Assembly: GCF_947503375.1 (NCBI RefSeq)
Contig: NZ_CANNDQ010000010.1
Coordinates: 1 to 64,000 of the forward strand
Direction of reading: 5' to 3'
Length of the DNA: 64,000 nt
DNA from: an uncultured Psychroserpens sp.
Lineage (GTDB): Bacteria; Bacteroidota; Bacteroidia; Flavobacteriales; Flavobacteriaceae
Shown one piece after another: positions 47,112-56,241 of this stretch. Below the pieces are notes generated by a model that had not been told where the DNA came from, did no database searches, and was given only the letters and a program-made list of their open reading frames with translations. The translations under genes were made by a program, and so were the position numbers. Numbering within the stretch: position 1 is the first letter of the stretch; each line of letters opens with the position of its first letter.

Positions 47112-48335
47112 ATGAAAAAATTAGCACTTTTAGTTACGGTTCTGTTTCTTTCGGGAACAGCTGTAAACGCATCAACCACCAACATTATAAATACAAGCTC
47201 ATCTTACAACTTTGTTAGAGGTTATGGCAATTCTTTCATTTTTGTAGAAGGTGGAGTTGAATTTTCTGTATTTCCAGATGGTCAGTTTGATTTTTACATG
47301 CAAAATTATGGCCCGAATGTGAATGTGGCTGTAAACACACCAGGAGTATCGATTAGCTTTAATTCAGGATATAATTATAATCCTTATGTACAGTATGATG
47401 ACTTTGGTGCCATCATCCAAGTTGAAAACACACCAGTATTTTATGATTTTTATGGTCGTGTGACCCAAATTGGAAACGTTAATATCAATTACAATAGTTT
47501 TGGTCGTGTGGCACGTGTAGGAGGCCTTTTTGTTCACTACAATGGCTATAGAGCATTTACACACTGTACAGGATTTATAAACATTTATAACAGAGCTTAT
47601 GTATTTAGACCATGGCATAGATTTTATGTGGTTCCGCCTGTAAACTATTGTGTTGTCTATAACAGACCATACAGACAATTCTATACACCAGTAAGACACA
47701 CGTATTATAGACCTTATAGAAATAATTACAGAGAGCCAGTACGAATTAACAGTAGACGTGGCACAGTAGCAACAACTGGTCGTCGTGGTACAAGTGTAAA
47801 TACAAGATATAGACAAGAAGCAACAACAACTAGAAGTATGGCTAACACGTCTTCAAGAAGAACTAGTAATACTACAGCTTCAACCTCTAGAAGAAGTAAC
47901 ACTAATGCCACAAACAGAAGTATGGCAAGCAGAAATACAACTGCTACACCAAGAAGGACTACTAATGCAAACTCGAACAGTAGAAGTATGACCAATAGAA
48001 ATGTGAGTTCAAATAACAGAACTAACAATACAAGAGTTACTAATTCTAGGGTTAAGAATTCAAATCGATCTATGACTAGTAGCACGAATAGAAATGTGAC
48101 TACAACAAATAGAGCTGTGTCAAATGAGAGAGGGCGTTCAAATATGGTTAGAAATAATAATTCGCAAATTAGAAAACCAAACACATCTAATACTCGTATA
48201 TCTAGTAAGAAGCAAAATGAACGATCTTCAAAACGTGTGACTCAATCTAGAAGTAGAAGCAATTCGCAAGCTAGAAAAGCGACATCAAGATCGACGCAAA
48301 ATCGTTCAAGTTCAAGAACAAAAAGAACGAGATAA
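47112..48335 (+). CDS. Secreted protein with long Arg/Ser/Asn/Thr-rich basic tail (paralogue of 46229)
   Basis: The protein has 407 residues. The signal peptide (MKKLALLVTVLFLSGTAVNAS) and an N-terminal domain to about residue 200 carry the shared motif VEGGVEFSVFPDGQFDF and the hairpin repeats QIGNVNINYNSFGRV and RVGGLFVHYNGY. A Tyr/Arg/Pro-rich linker follows (YNRPYRQFYTPVRHTYYRPYRN). From about residue 215 to the end almost every residue is Ser, Arg, Asn, Thr or Lys, with recurring (S/N/T)RSM. The tail should be disordered and strongly positive. This might bind polyanions such as lipopolysaccharide, nucleic acid or teichoic-like polymers, but that is only inference. It has a sigma-54-like promoter. 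Confidence 0.8.
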   Translation: MKKLALLVTVLFLSGTAVNASTTNIINTSSSYNFVRGYGNSFIFVEGGVEFSVFPDGQFDFYMQNYGPNVNVAVNTPGVSISFNSGYNYNPYVQYDDFGAIIQVENTPVFYDFYGRVTQIGNVNINYNSFGRVARVGGLFVHYNGYRAFTHCTGFINIYNRAYVFRPWHRFYVVPPVNYCVVYNRPYRQFYTPVRHTYYRPYRNNYREPVRINSRRGTVATTGRRGTSVNTRYRQEATTTRSMANTSSRRTSNTTASTSRRSNTNATNRSMASRNTTATPRRTTNANSNSRSMTNRNVSSNNRTNNTRVTNSRVKNSNRSMTSSTNRNVTTTNRAVSNERGRSNMVRNNNSQIRKPNTSNTRISSKKQNERSSKRVTQSRSRSNSQARKATSRSTQNRSSSRTKRTR

Positions 48336-48370
48336 CAATATATAATTTTTTGGTTGGTTAGTTGGAACGT

Positions 48371-48413
48371 CCCATAAGCAGTATGCCTCAAAGCACCTTG
48401 TGGGATTTTCCCT
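48371..48413. terminator. Terminator after the 47112 gene
   Basis: CCCATAAG (48371-48378) pairs with CTTGTGGG (48397-48404, one G-U) and is followed by T-rich sequence. It lies between two convergent genes. Confidence 0.78.
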
Positions 48414-48423
48414 TTTTATGAAA

Positions 48424-49890
48424 TTAATCCTTTTTAAGTTTTAAATATTTCTCTAGCGTTTCTGATATGTCTTCAGATAATTTAAGCTTATAAATTACAA
48501 ATACATATGCGACGGCTACCACTATTGATTTTAGAATAATATTTATATAAGGGTTAAAAGAAAACTCCCAAAAATAAAACCCTAAAACAAAAATTATAAG
48601 TAGTACTAAAACTTTGAATGTTTCAGACGTAAAAGGAAACATATTAAATTTATGCTTTACAAAAAACACCTTAATAGTATTATACAATAAGATAGATATA
48701 AACGTAGCTAAAGCTGATCCATTTATACCATACAGTGGAATCAAAATCATATTAAGCACTATGGCACAAACAGCTAAAACAACACCAAATATTAATACCA
48801 TTCTGTAATAATCGCTATTGAATAAAATGGCATTATTGTTTCCTATAAGATTATCATAGAGCTTAGCTAAGCTAATTAAGAAAACCACGATCAAACCTCC
48901 CGAAAACTCTTTAGGAATTATGAGATATAATTCGTTAATATTAAGCACTATTAATAAAAAAATAAAACCACTTACTATAAGCAATGTCAACGAACTACGT
49001 TGATAAAGATCCTTTAGTGCGCTTTCATCGTTATTGTTTAAAAATTGGGCTGTCAATGGCATCATGATTTGGTGCATTGCACGCTGAGGCACAGCGATGA
49101 CTGTAGCAATAAAAACGGCTACACTATAATAGGCCACCACTTCTATTTCTGGTAATAGTTTTCCAATCATGACCTTATCTAAATCTAATATAAGTGTAGA
49201 TATTGAGCCTGCTATAATAATTAAACCTGAGTATTTCAAAATAGAAGCGAGTTTATCTATCTTATCAAATCTAAAAACGGGTAGCATAATATAAAATGCA
49301 CTAAACAACATGATTAGCATTCGAATAGCATATACTAAAATTAAACTCACTAAAAATGCGTCAACCGTTAGCCAACGAAAATATACAGCGAAAAGCAAAA
49401 TCATAATAGCCACACGATGAAATACTTCTTTCATGAAATTGCCAAAAACAGTTTGCATTTGCACTTTGGCCCAAGCAAAGAATACTTCAAAATAGGCCAT
49501 TGAAAATGCAGCAAAGAAAATATACCAAAGGTAATCTTTGATAATTACATTTTCTGAAGCTAACCAATTTGCAATCATATCGTAACTAAAATAACCGATA
49601 AGACTTACTGGAATAGCTATAATCATAGGCAAAAACAACATTAACGTGAGAAAACTATTTAATGAGTTTTTGGTTTTGAATGTGGAATAGAATTTAATAA
49701 TTGTATTGTGTACACCAAAAGCCATAAGTGGCATCATGATATTTGCAGCAGACAGAATAAACGCAACCAGACCATAATATTCATCAGATATAAAGCTCGT
49801 GTAGAGAAAAAGTGTATTAATCGCACCAAGACCAAAACCAATATATGTGGTTATAGTATTCTTAAATGATTGGTTGATGACTATTCCCAT
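48424..49890 (-). CDS. Polysaccharide flippase family protein (Wzx/MATE-like)
   Basis: The protein has 488 residues with about 12-14 membrane helices along its whole length (for example TYIGFGLGAINTLFLYTSFI, ILMPLMAFGVHNTIIKFYSTF, LLIVSGFIFLLIVLNINELYLI). It resembles the oligosaccharide flippase/MOP superfamily that moves lipid-linked glycans across the inner membrane. It lies 16 bp downstream of the glycosyltransferase gene on the same strand, which supports a role in envelope glycan export. The substrate is not visible from sequence. Confidence 0.85.
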   Translation of the reverse strand: MGIVINQSFKNTITTYIGFGLGAINTLFLYTSFISDEYYGLVAFILSAANIMMPLMAFGVHNTIIKFYSTFKTKNSLNSFLTLMLFLPMIIAIPVSLIGYFSYDMIANWLASENVIIKDYLWYIFFAAFSMAYFEVFFAWAKVQMQTVFGNFMKEVFHRVAIMILLFAVYFRWLTVDAFLVSLILVYAIRMLIMLFSAFYIMLPVFRFDKIDKLASILKYSGLIIIAGSISTLILDLDKVMIGKLLPEIEVVAYYSVAVFIATVIAVPQRAMHQIMMPLTAQFLNNNDESALKDLYQRSSLTLLIVSGFIFLLIVLNINELYLIIPKEFSGGLIVVFLISLAKLYDNLIGNNNAILFNSDYYRMVLIFGVVLAVCAIVLNMILIPLYGINGSALATFISILLYNTIKVFFVKHKFNMFPFTSETFKVLVLLIIFVLGFYFWEFSFNPYINIILKSIVVAVAYVFVIYKLKLSEDISETLEKYLKLKKD

Positions 49891-49906
49891 AGATAAACTT
49901 CAAACT

Positions 49907-51181
49907 TTAAAGCAAATCGCTAAGTGTACTCGTTAGAGATCTTCTACTGTATTGTTGCAACCCAATAGCACTAACAGATAAATTGTTGTTTTTATAAGCT
50001 TCAAAATACGATAAAATCTGAGATTTCATGGCTTGCTTTTCATGGTAATAGAAATATTGGCCTGTATTGGTAGATTTTAAAATATCTTCTACATCCGAAT
50101 CTTTTGGACCAATAGCAAGAATCGGCGTCTCTGATACCATGTATTCAAACAACTTGCCAGGAATAATTACTTTGGTATCGTTTGAATCAATTTCAATCAG
50201 CAACAACACCTGCGAACGCATTTGTGCATCTATAGCTTTATCATGAGAAACATAACCCATTGTTTTCGTATAATTGATTAGCTCATAATCCTGAAGTGTT
50301 TTTATAATAGTATCGCTTACAATACCAATCAGGTTCAACTGAAAATCCTCTGCAAATGATTTATTTTCATGAATCAATTCACGTAAAGCTTCCCAAAGTT
50401 GTTTGGGGTTGCGTTCAGACAATAAAGAACCAATATGAGCCATTGTGAATTTTGAATCCTTTACTGGTTTCATTATTTGATGTGTATCATAGCCGTTAGT
50501 AATTACAGAAACTGGTTGGTTTGTTTTTAATGCAAATTCTTTCTTGGTATTATTGCTTGTCACAATCATGTGATCAGCTGTTTGTAGCACTTTAGACTCA
50601 AGATCGTTATGCTTTTTGGCTGAAGAATTGCTTAATTTCAATTGTTTATGATAGCCAATGGTTGTCCAGGGATCTCTAAAATCGGCTAACCACTTCACTC
50701 CTAGTTGTTGTTTTAATTGCAAACCTATTAAATGTAAGCTGTGTGGTGGTCCAGTAGTAATAATGGTTTCTATATTATTCGCCTCTATATATGTTGAAAG
50801 AAATGCCACTGAAGGCTTCACCCAGTATTTTCGTGCATCAGGAATAAAGAAATTACCACGAATGTAAAGCATTAACTTTTGAATAACTGTTTGCTTCTTT
50901 TTCTTTGGAATCACGCCAGCGCTAATTTGCTTTGAATTTTTCTTAGATAATAGATTAGCTATACCGTAGGGTTCTTTAATAGGTTGTCTCAAAACTGTGA
51001 TTGTATCAGAAACCTCATCTAATAGGCTTTTATCTACAATTGGGTAGCTAGGGTTTTCTGGGCAATATACAATAGGTTCAAAACCAAATTCAGGCAAGTA
51101 TTTTACAAATTTTAACCAACGCTGTACACCAGGCCCTCCAGCTGGTGGCCAATAATACGTGATAATGAGGATTTGTTTCAT
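49907..51181 (-). CDS. Glycosyltransferase (GT-B fold, family 4-like)
   Basis: The protein has 424 residues. The N-terminal YYWPPAGGPGVQRWLKFVKYLPEFGFEPIVYCP is the usual opening of GT4-type enzymes in Bacteroidota. The donor half shows MAHIGSLLSERNPKQLWEAL and the region KLFEYMVSETPILAIGPKDSDVEDIL with the conserved E of the EX7E-like motif. It probably transfers a sugar from a nucleotide-sugar donor onto a lipid- or protein-linked glycan on the cytoplasmic face. It lies between YfhO and the flippase on the same strand, forming an envelope-glycan cluster. Confidence 0.87.
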   Translation of the reverse strand: MKQILIITYYWPPAGGPGVQRWLKFVKYLPEFGFEPIVYCPENPSYPIVDKSLLDEVSDTITVLRQPIKEPYGIANLLSKKNSKQISAGVIPKKKKQTVIQKLMLYIRGNFFIPDARKYWVKPSVAFLSTYIEANNIETIITTGPPHSLHLIGLQLKQQLGVKWLADFRDPWTTIGYHKQLKLSNSSAKKHNDLESKVLQTADHMIVTSNNTKKEFALKTNQPVSVITNGYDTHQIMKPVKDSKFTMAHIGSLLSERNPKQLWEALRELIHENKSFAEDFQLNLIGIVSDTIIKTLQDYELINYTKTMGYVSHDKAIDAQMRSQVLLLIEIDSNDTKVIIPGKLFEYMVSETPILAIGPKDSDVEDILKSTNTGQYFYYHEKQAMKSQILSYFEAYKNNNLSVSAIGLQQYSRRSLTSTLSDLL

Positions 51182-51226
51182 TTATTAGTTATTAGAAACT
51201 CAATCAATAGTCTAAATGTAATAATG

Positions 51227-53671
51227 CTATTCGTCTTTATTCCTAATCTTGACGAAAATACCACCTAATAAAAGTAATCCAAATAATATAGAGCTCATTA
51301 ACGAAATTGTACTCCCTGTTTGTATTACTTGAGGTTCAAACTTGAATTCAATATCATGCGTTCCTGCAGGGATAAACATTCCTCTAAGCACATAATTAAT
51401 ACGATGGTAAGGTACAGCTTCTCCATTTAAATAAGCTTGCCAGCCTTTTGCATAATAAACTTCGGAAAAGACTGCTAAGCCTTCATTAGGGTTAGTAGAT
51501 CTATACTTTAAATAGTTTGGTTTATGTGCTTCTAAACTAATTGAAGCCAAAGAGTCTACAATAAATTCAGTATTAGAAATTCGTGCCTCTTTATTCTCTA
51601 ACTGCTCATAAATTGCTTCAACCTTGGTGTTCAAACTATCAAGGGCAGTAATAGCTTCATCTGCAGAATCAACAACTCTTAATTTAGACACAAACCAAGC
51701 ATTACCATTAGTATCTTCGTTCAAATAAGAAAATACCTGTCCTTGTTGATCTTCTGCGATAATATACTTAGTGTTGAGCATGTTGAGAACATTCATGTTG
51801 TTTCTTGCAATATGAAAATCGAATAGCTCATCAAAACGCTTTAGTTTAGCCGCGTGATAACCGCTTAACGAATTATGAAAATATGAGGCCTTAGCAGGTG
51901 CTCTACTACCTTCTGCAGATAAATCGAAAACTCTAAAATGACCTTTATCCTGCATGATTTCTTTATCTGCCGCATTGGCTTGATAAGGTTTGTTAACTTT
52001 TAGTGCTGAAACAAAGTTTTCAGTATTTACATAACGTCTATCTACACCTACTAGATCAAAAAGGATAAGTGCTGCAAAAATCACGACCACTAATGTTTCA
52101 GAAAGTTTTTTCTTCAAAAACATGAAGATAGTTCCAGATGAAAGCAAAACTAATAGCAGTGTTCGCAAAGTGTCCTCTATAAAAAATGCCTTTCGGTCTT
52201 CTTGTAAAGCATCGATGAACGCTTCTCCAAATTGACCATAGACTTGTCTATAATAACCATCATTAGCTCCAACAAAATCAAAAGAACCTTCAAATATTAA
52301 AAACAAAACGGCAAAACCACCAGCTATTACAGCAGAAAATTTTAAAGCCTTGACTTTATCTTCGTCTTTCTCGTATTGATTAAATAGGCGAACCAATCCA
52401 AAAATAGCTAGCACTGGAATACACAATTCTAAAATTACTTGTATGGAGCTTACTGCTCTAAACTTATTATATAATGGTACATAGTCGATAAAGAAATCGG
52501 TTAAAAAGCCCAAATTCTTACCATAGGATAATAATAGTGATAATAGCGTTCCAGCTACAAGCCACCATTTTAATCGTCCTTTTACTAAGAACAGTGCAAA
52601 CACAAATAAGAATATAACAACTGCACCAACATAGGCTGGAGCTTCTACTATAGTTTGATCTCCCCAATATGTTGGTGAATTTTTGACTTCGTTCAATGCT
52701 TCAATAGGACTAGCTCCAATACTAGTATAAAACTTAAATAAGGCAGAATCTTTACCTACATCTTCTCCACTGCCACCACCTAGAAACCTTGGTATATATA
52801 GGTTCATCGTTTCTAAAAAACCATAACTATACTCTGTAATGTAATCTTTACTTAAACCTGTTGTAACTTCTCTAGGAGAACCATCAGAATTAATGGTTAA
52901 TTCACTTTGACCACGCGTGCTTTCTTTAACATATTCTTGTGTTGCCAATACATTGGTTGCATTTAAAGCAATAGATAGCATTACAGCAACCGAAAGAATT
53001 CCAACCGTTTTAAAGAAATGTGGCAGTACCTTTTTCTTATAAGCATCTACTAAATACGCAATACCTAATACAAGAACTAAAAGCATCAAGTAGTAAGTCA
53101 TTTGAAAATGATTAGCTCCAATTTCAAGCGCTAGCGCTATTGATGTTAGTAGAAAACCAAAGATATAATGTTTACGAAATGTTAGTAAGATTCCACTCAG
53201 CACTAAAGGCATGTAAGCAATAGCATGCGCTTTGCTATTATGTCCTACGCCTAATATGATAATTAGGTATGTTGAAAAACCGAAGGCTAATGCGCCTAGA
53301 GCTGCCAATTTAAAATCAACTTTTAAAACTAAAAGTAAAATATAAAACCCCAAAAAATAAATGAAAAGGTAATCTGCAGGTCTAGGCAAGAACCGCAAAA
53401 CAGAATCTAACTTTTTTACATAATTATGAGGGTAGCGAGCACCAAGCTGATAGGTAGGCATGCCACCAAAAGCACTATTGGTCCAATAGGTTTCTTCTCC
53501 AGTTTGTAATTTAAAATCCTTTTGTTGCTTTGACATACCAGTATAATGCATGATGTCGCTTTGAAAGATCTGTTTTCCTTGTAAAACTGGACTAAAATAA
53601 GCCAAAGAAACAACTACGAAACCTACTAAAACTAAAAAATGTGGTATAAATTTTTTAAATGAAAACTGCAT
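51227..53671 (-). CDS. YfhO-family membrane protein
   Basis: The protein has 814 residues. Some 12-13 membrane helices occupy residues 1 to about 520 (starting FIPHFLVLVGFVVVSLAYFSPVL, with loop motif GKQIFQSDIMHYTGMSKQQKDF). A soluble domain follows (about 540-770: GHFRVFDLSAEGSRAPAKASYFHNSLSGYHAAK, VFSEVYYAKGWQAYLNGE, GTHDIEFKFEP), and the protein ends in one more helix. This matches YfhO; in Firmicutes members are linked to glycosylation of teichoic acids. Here it is likely a polyprenyl-phosphate-sugar-dependent glycosyltransferase of the envelope, by inference. It heads the minus-strand cluster with the glycosyltransferase and flippase. Confidence 0.88.
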   Translation of the reverse strand: MQFSFKKFIPHFLVLVGFVVVSLAYFSPVLQGKQIFQSDIMHYTGMSKQQKDFKLQTGEETYWTNSAFGGMPTYQLGARYPHNYVKKLDSVLRFLPRPADYLFIYFLGFYILLLVLKVDFKLAALGALAFGFSTYLIIILGVGHNSKAHAIAYMPLVLSGILLTFRKHYIFGFLLTSIALALEIGANHFQMTYYLMLLVLVLGIAYLVDAYKKKVLPHFFKTVGILSVAVMLSIALNATNVLATQEYVKESTRGQSELTINSDGSPREVTTGLSKDYITEYSYGFLETMNLYIPRFLGGGSGEDVGKDSALFKFYTSIGASPIEALNEVKNSPTYWGDQTIVEAPAYVGAVVIFLFVFALFLVKGRLKWWLVAGTLLSLLLSYGKNLGFLTDFFIDYVPLYNKFRAVSSIQVILELCIPVLAIFGLVRLFNQYEKDEDKVKALKFSAVIAGGFAVLFLIFEGSFDFVGANDGYYRQVYGQFGEAFIDALQEDRKAFFIEDTLRTLLLVLLSSGTIFMFLKKKLSETLVVVIFAALILFDLVGVDRRYVNTENFVSALKVNKPYQANAADKEIMQDKGHFRVFDLSAEGSRAPAKASYFHNSLSGYHAAKLKRFDELFDFHIARNNMNVLNMLNTKYIIAEDQQGQVFSYLNEDTNGNAWFVSKLRVVDSADEAITALDSLNTKVEAIYEQLENKEARISNTEFIVDSLASISLEAHKPNYLKYRSTNPNEGLAVFSEVYYAKGWQAYLNGEAVPYHRINYVLRGMFIPAGTHDIEFKFEPQVIQTGSTISLMSSILFGLLLLGGIFVKIRNKDE

Positions 53672-53701
53672 AAAACAAAAGACTTTCTGTAAACACGAAA
53701 A

Positions 53702-53980
53702 TTAGTCAATTTCTTCGTAATCTATATACTCTCCTACCTTTTTATTTGCAGATGAATTTTTATTTGGCATTTTATCTATAACCGTTTCACCTTCTCTATG
53801 TCGTTGATCTTGACTTTGTTGTTGCTGAAACTGTCCACCAAACTTTTGTTGCATTTTTTTAGATACATATCTAGCAAAATATGGTGCAAAAAAACGTGAA
53901 AGAATTTTAATTCCGTAGTACACCAAAAGTATAATAAGTATGGTTCTAATAAAACCATATAATGATGCTTCTTGTAACAT
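53702..53980 (-). CDS. DUF4834-family small membrane protein
   Basis: The protein has 92 residues with the start at 53980 (MLQEASLYGFIRTILIILLVYYGIK); the longer frame to 54016 would add 12 residues of uncertain value. One membrane helix (about 9-28) is followed by RFFAPYFARYVSKKMQQKFGGQF and a Gln/charged tail ending DYEEID, as in DUF4834 proteins of Flavobacteriia. Function unknown. It lies 30 bp upstream of YfhO on the same strand and may be cotranscribed with it. Confidence 0.82.
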   Translation of the reverse strand: MLQEASLYGFIRTILIILLVYYGIKILSRFFAPYFARYVSKKMQQKFGGQFQQQQSQDQRHREGETVIDKMPNKNSSANKKVGEYIDYEEID

Positions 53981-54057
53981 TAAATTAAATTTATTCAAAA
54001 ATACAATTATATGCATTTAAAAACAGTTATAAATACTTAAAAAAAATATAAAATCTC

Positions 54058-54065
54058 TATATTTG
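54058..54065 (+). promoter_or_regulatory. Candidate -7 promoter box for the 54083 gene
   Basis: TATATTTG matches TAnnTTTG and lies 17 bp before the ATG. The -33 element is unclear. Confidence 0.45.
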
Positions 54066-54082
54066 AACTAAATGCTAAGCCT

Positions 54083-55063
54083 ATGAATTTTATTAAAGCA
54101 TCGCTTACAATTGTACTTATATTTGTAACACAATGCCTATTTGCCCAATATACCGAAGTCATCAACTCAAACAGACCAGGAGTTTCTAGAAGTGCTTTTT
54201 CCGTAGGCACAAATGTTGCTCAATTAGAAGTTGGTCCATATATCTTAAAAGAAGAACATACTCCTTTGCAATATGAAGTGTCGGGTTTTGGTATAGATTT
54301 TTCAGCACGATATGGTTTATTATTTGAAGAGTTGGAATTAAATATTGAAGGAACGTATCAAAATGATACACGTACAGACAATAGAAGTTTCATCGCTCTT
54401 GAAGACAAACGTTCCAACTTTAAAAATTTTACTGTTGGTGCCAAATACTTAGTATACGATCCCTATAAAAATGCCGAAGAAGATAAGCCAAACCTCTACA
54501 GCTATCATGCAAACAGAAGTTTTAAATGGAAATCTCTAATTCCAGCTGTTGCTGTTTACGCAGGTGCCAATTTTGATACAAAAAACAATTCATTAACACC
54601 TCCAGATGTTGAAGGTTTTAGCCCAAAAATTATGGTTGCAACACAAAATAATTTTAATGGCGGATGGGTATTTGTAATGAATCTAATCAAAGATAGAATT
54701 GGAAGTGATTTCTCCGAGTTTCAATACATACTTACATTAACACATTCGTTCAGCCCACAATGGGTAATATTTGGTGAAACTCAAGGTATTCAAAGTGATT
54801 TTTATGCAGATAATTTATTTCGTTTTGGAGGTGCATATCTAATGAGCAAAGATTTTCAACTAGACACAGCATTAACCTTTAATACCAAAGACACACCTTC
54901 TGTATTTAGTGTAAATTTTGGTGCGTCTTATCGTTTTGATTTTCACAAAGACAAGGAAGATAATGGGACTTCTAGAGATGATGCTGATAAGAGAAAGCCT
55001 AAAAAGAAAAAAGGCAAAAAGAAGAAAAAAGATGTTGATTTTGATGATGACGGAAGTCTTTAA
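54083..55063 (+). CDS. Outer-membrane transporter-like protein (phenol-degradation MetA-pathway family)
   Basis: The protein has 326 residues. The signal peptide (MNFIKASLTIVLIFVTQCLFAQ) is followed by RPGVSRSAFSVGTNVAQLEVGPY and alternating beta strands to an aromatic-ended strand (FSVNFGASYRFDF), as in outer-membrane barrels of the MetA-pathway/transporter family. The last ~45 residues are a charged tail rich in Lys and Asp (RKPKKKKGKKKKKDVDFDDD). The barrel would sit in the outer membrane; substrate unknown. It starts a plus-strand run and is followed 12 bp later by the GNAT-like gene. Confidence 0.75.
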   Translation: MNFIKASLTIVLIFVTQCLFAQYTEVINSNRPGVSRSAFSVGTNVAQLEVGPYILKEEHTPLQYEVSGFGIDFSARYGLLFEELELNIEGTYQNDTRTDNRSFIALEDKRSNFKNFTVGAKYLVYDPYKNAEEDKPNLYSYHANRSFKWKSLIPAVAVYAGANFDTKNNSLTPPDVEGFSPKIMVATQNNFNGGWVFVMNLIKDRIGSDFSEFQYILTLTHSFSPQWVIFGETQGIQSDFYADNLFRFGGAYLMSKDFQLDTALTFNTKDTPSVFSVNFGASYRFDFHKDKEDNGTSRDDADKRKPKKKKGKKKKKDVDFDDDGSL

Positions 55064-55075
55064 GCCATTACATAC

Positions 55076-56197
55076 ATGATTACTGTTAAAGAAATACACT
55101 CAAAAAAAGAGCTCAAGCAATTTGTAAAGTTTCCCTTTAATTTATATAAAGATTCAAAATATTGGGTACCACCAATTATTAGTCAAGAGTTACAAACCTT
55201 TGACAAGAAAAAAAATCCAATCTTTAAAGATGCCGAAGCACGCTTCTTCTTAGCTTATAAAAATGATGAAATTGTTGGTCGTATTGCTGCCATAATCAAT
55301 TGGCTAGAAGTTAAAGAACAAAACCAAAAGAAAATGCGTTTTGGTTGGTTTGATTTTATTGATGATTTTGATGTGTCTCGAGCTTTACTAGAACAGGTTG
55401 AAGCGATTGGAAAATCTAATCAACTTGAATATACTGAAGGCCCAGTAGGCTTTTCAAATCTAGACAAAGTTGGGGTGATGACTGAAGGGTTTGACTCAAT
55501 TGCGCCTATGATCACTTGGTACAATCACCCATATTATGTTGAGCACTATAAAAAGCTAGGATACACCATTGAAAAATCATATTCAGAAAGCAAATTTCCA
55601 TTTAAAAATGTTAAGCCAGAAGCTTTCGCTAAAGCACAAGAACTTATCAAACGACGTTATAATTTAAAGGCTCTAAAGTTCACAAAAACTGAAGAAGTCA
55701 TGCCTTACGCAGACAAAATGTTTGATTTGTTTAATGAAAGTTATGCTTCGTTATCATCATTTGTAAAAATCACAGATGCTCAGAAAGAGTATTTCAAGGA
55801 AAAATTTATCAGCTTTGTAAATCCAGAATATATAAAATTTGTAGTTGACAAAAATGACGAACTTGTTGGTTTTGCAATTGTAATGCCAGCCTTTGCAGAA
55901 GCTTTACAGAAAGCTAAAGGAAAATTATTTCCGTTTGGATTCAATCATATTCTAAAGGCTAAAAAAAGCAGTAAAAATGTCATTTTTTACCTCATAGGGA
56001 TTCATCCAGACTATCAAAACAAAGGTGTACATGCTGTAATTTTTAATGAATACTACAATACTTTTACTGATAAAGGTATTGAAACATGCTTCAGAACTCC
56101 TGAATTAGAAGACAACGAAGCAATACATAAAATTTGGAAGCATTTTGATCCTGTTGTCTACAAACGTAGAAAAACCTTCAGGAAGAATCTAAATTAA
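55076..56197 (+). CDS. GNAT-like acyltransferase family protein
   Basis: The protein has 373 residues and is cytoplasmic. The N-terminal half has IVGRIAAIINW and the C-terminal half has LVGFAIVMPAF and IGIHPDYQNKGVHAVIFNEYY, the latter resembling the acetyl-CoA-binding motif A of GNAT enzymes, so a two-domain GNAT arrangement is likely. Related proteins in Bacteroidota are often named GTP cyclohydrolase without support; I see no GTP cyclohydrolase motifs. Substrate unknown. It follows the barrel gene by 12 bp. Confidence 0.78.
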   Translation: MITVKEIHSKKELKQFVKFPFNLYKDSKYWVPPIISQELQTFDKKKNPIFKDAEARFFLAYKNDEIVGRIAAIINWLEVKEQNQKKMRFGWFDFIDDFDVSRALLEQVEAIGKSNQLEYTEGPVGFSNLDKVGVMTEGFDSIAPMITWYNHPYYVEHYKKLGYTIEKSYSESKFPFKNVKPEAFAKAQELIKRRYNLKALKFTKTEEVMPYADKMFDLFNESYASLSSFVKITDAQKEYFKEKFISFVNPEYIKFVVDKNDELVGFAIVMPAFAEALQKAKGKLFPFGFNHILKAKKSSKNVIFYLIGIHPDYQNKGVHAVIFNEYYNTFTDKGIETCFRTPELEDNEAIHKIWKHFDPVVYKRRKTFRKNLN

Positions 56198-56241
56198 AGT
56201 TAAAAATCAACCTTTAGGTCAGTTATTTTTTATTTTTGAAT

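Noticed and set aside
47364..47816. 150-codon frame on the minus strand
   Set aside because: It is the shadow of the secreted-protein gene on the other strand; its Ser/Thr/Cys/Ile composition is what Tyr/Asn/Gly-rich codons give in antisense.
47726..48184. 152-codon hydrophobic Leu/Val-rich frame on the minus strand
   Set aside because: It is antisense to the Arg/Ser/Asn/Thr repeat tail; the low-complexity Leu/Val pattern is a direct consequence of that tail's codons.
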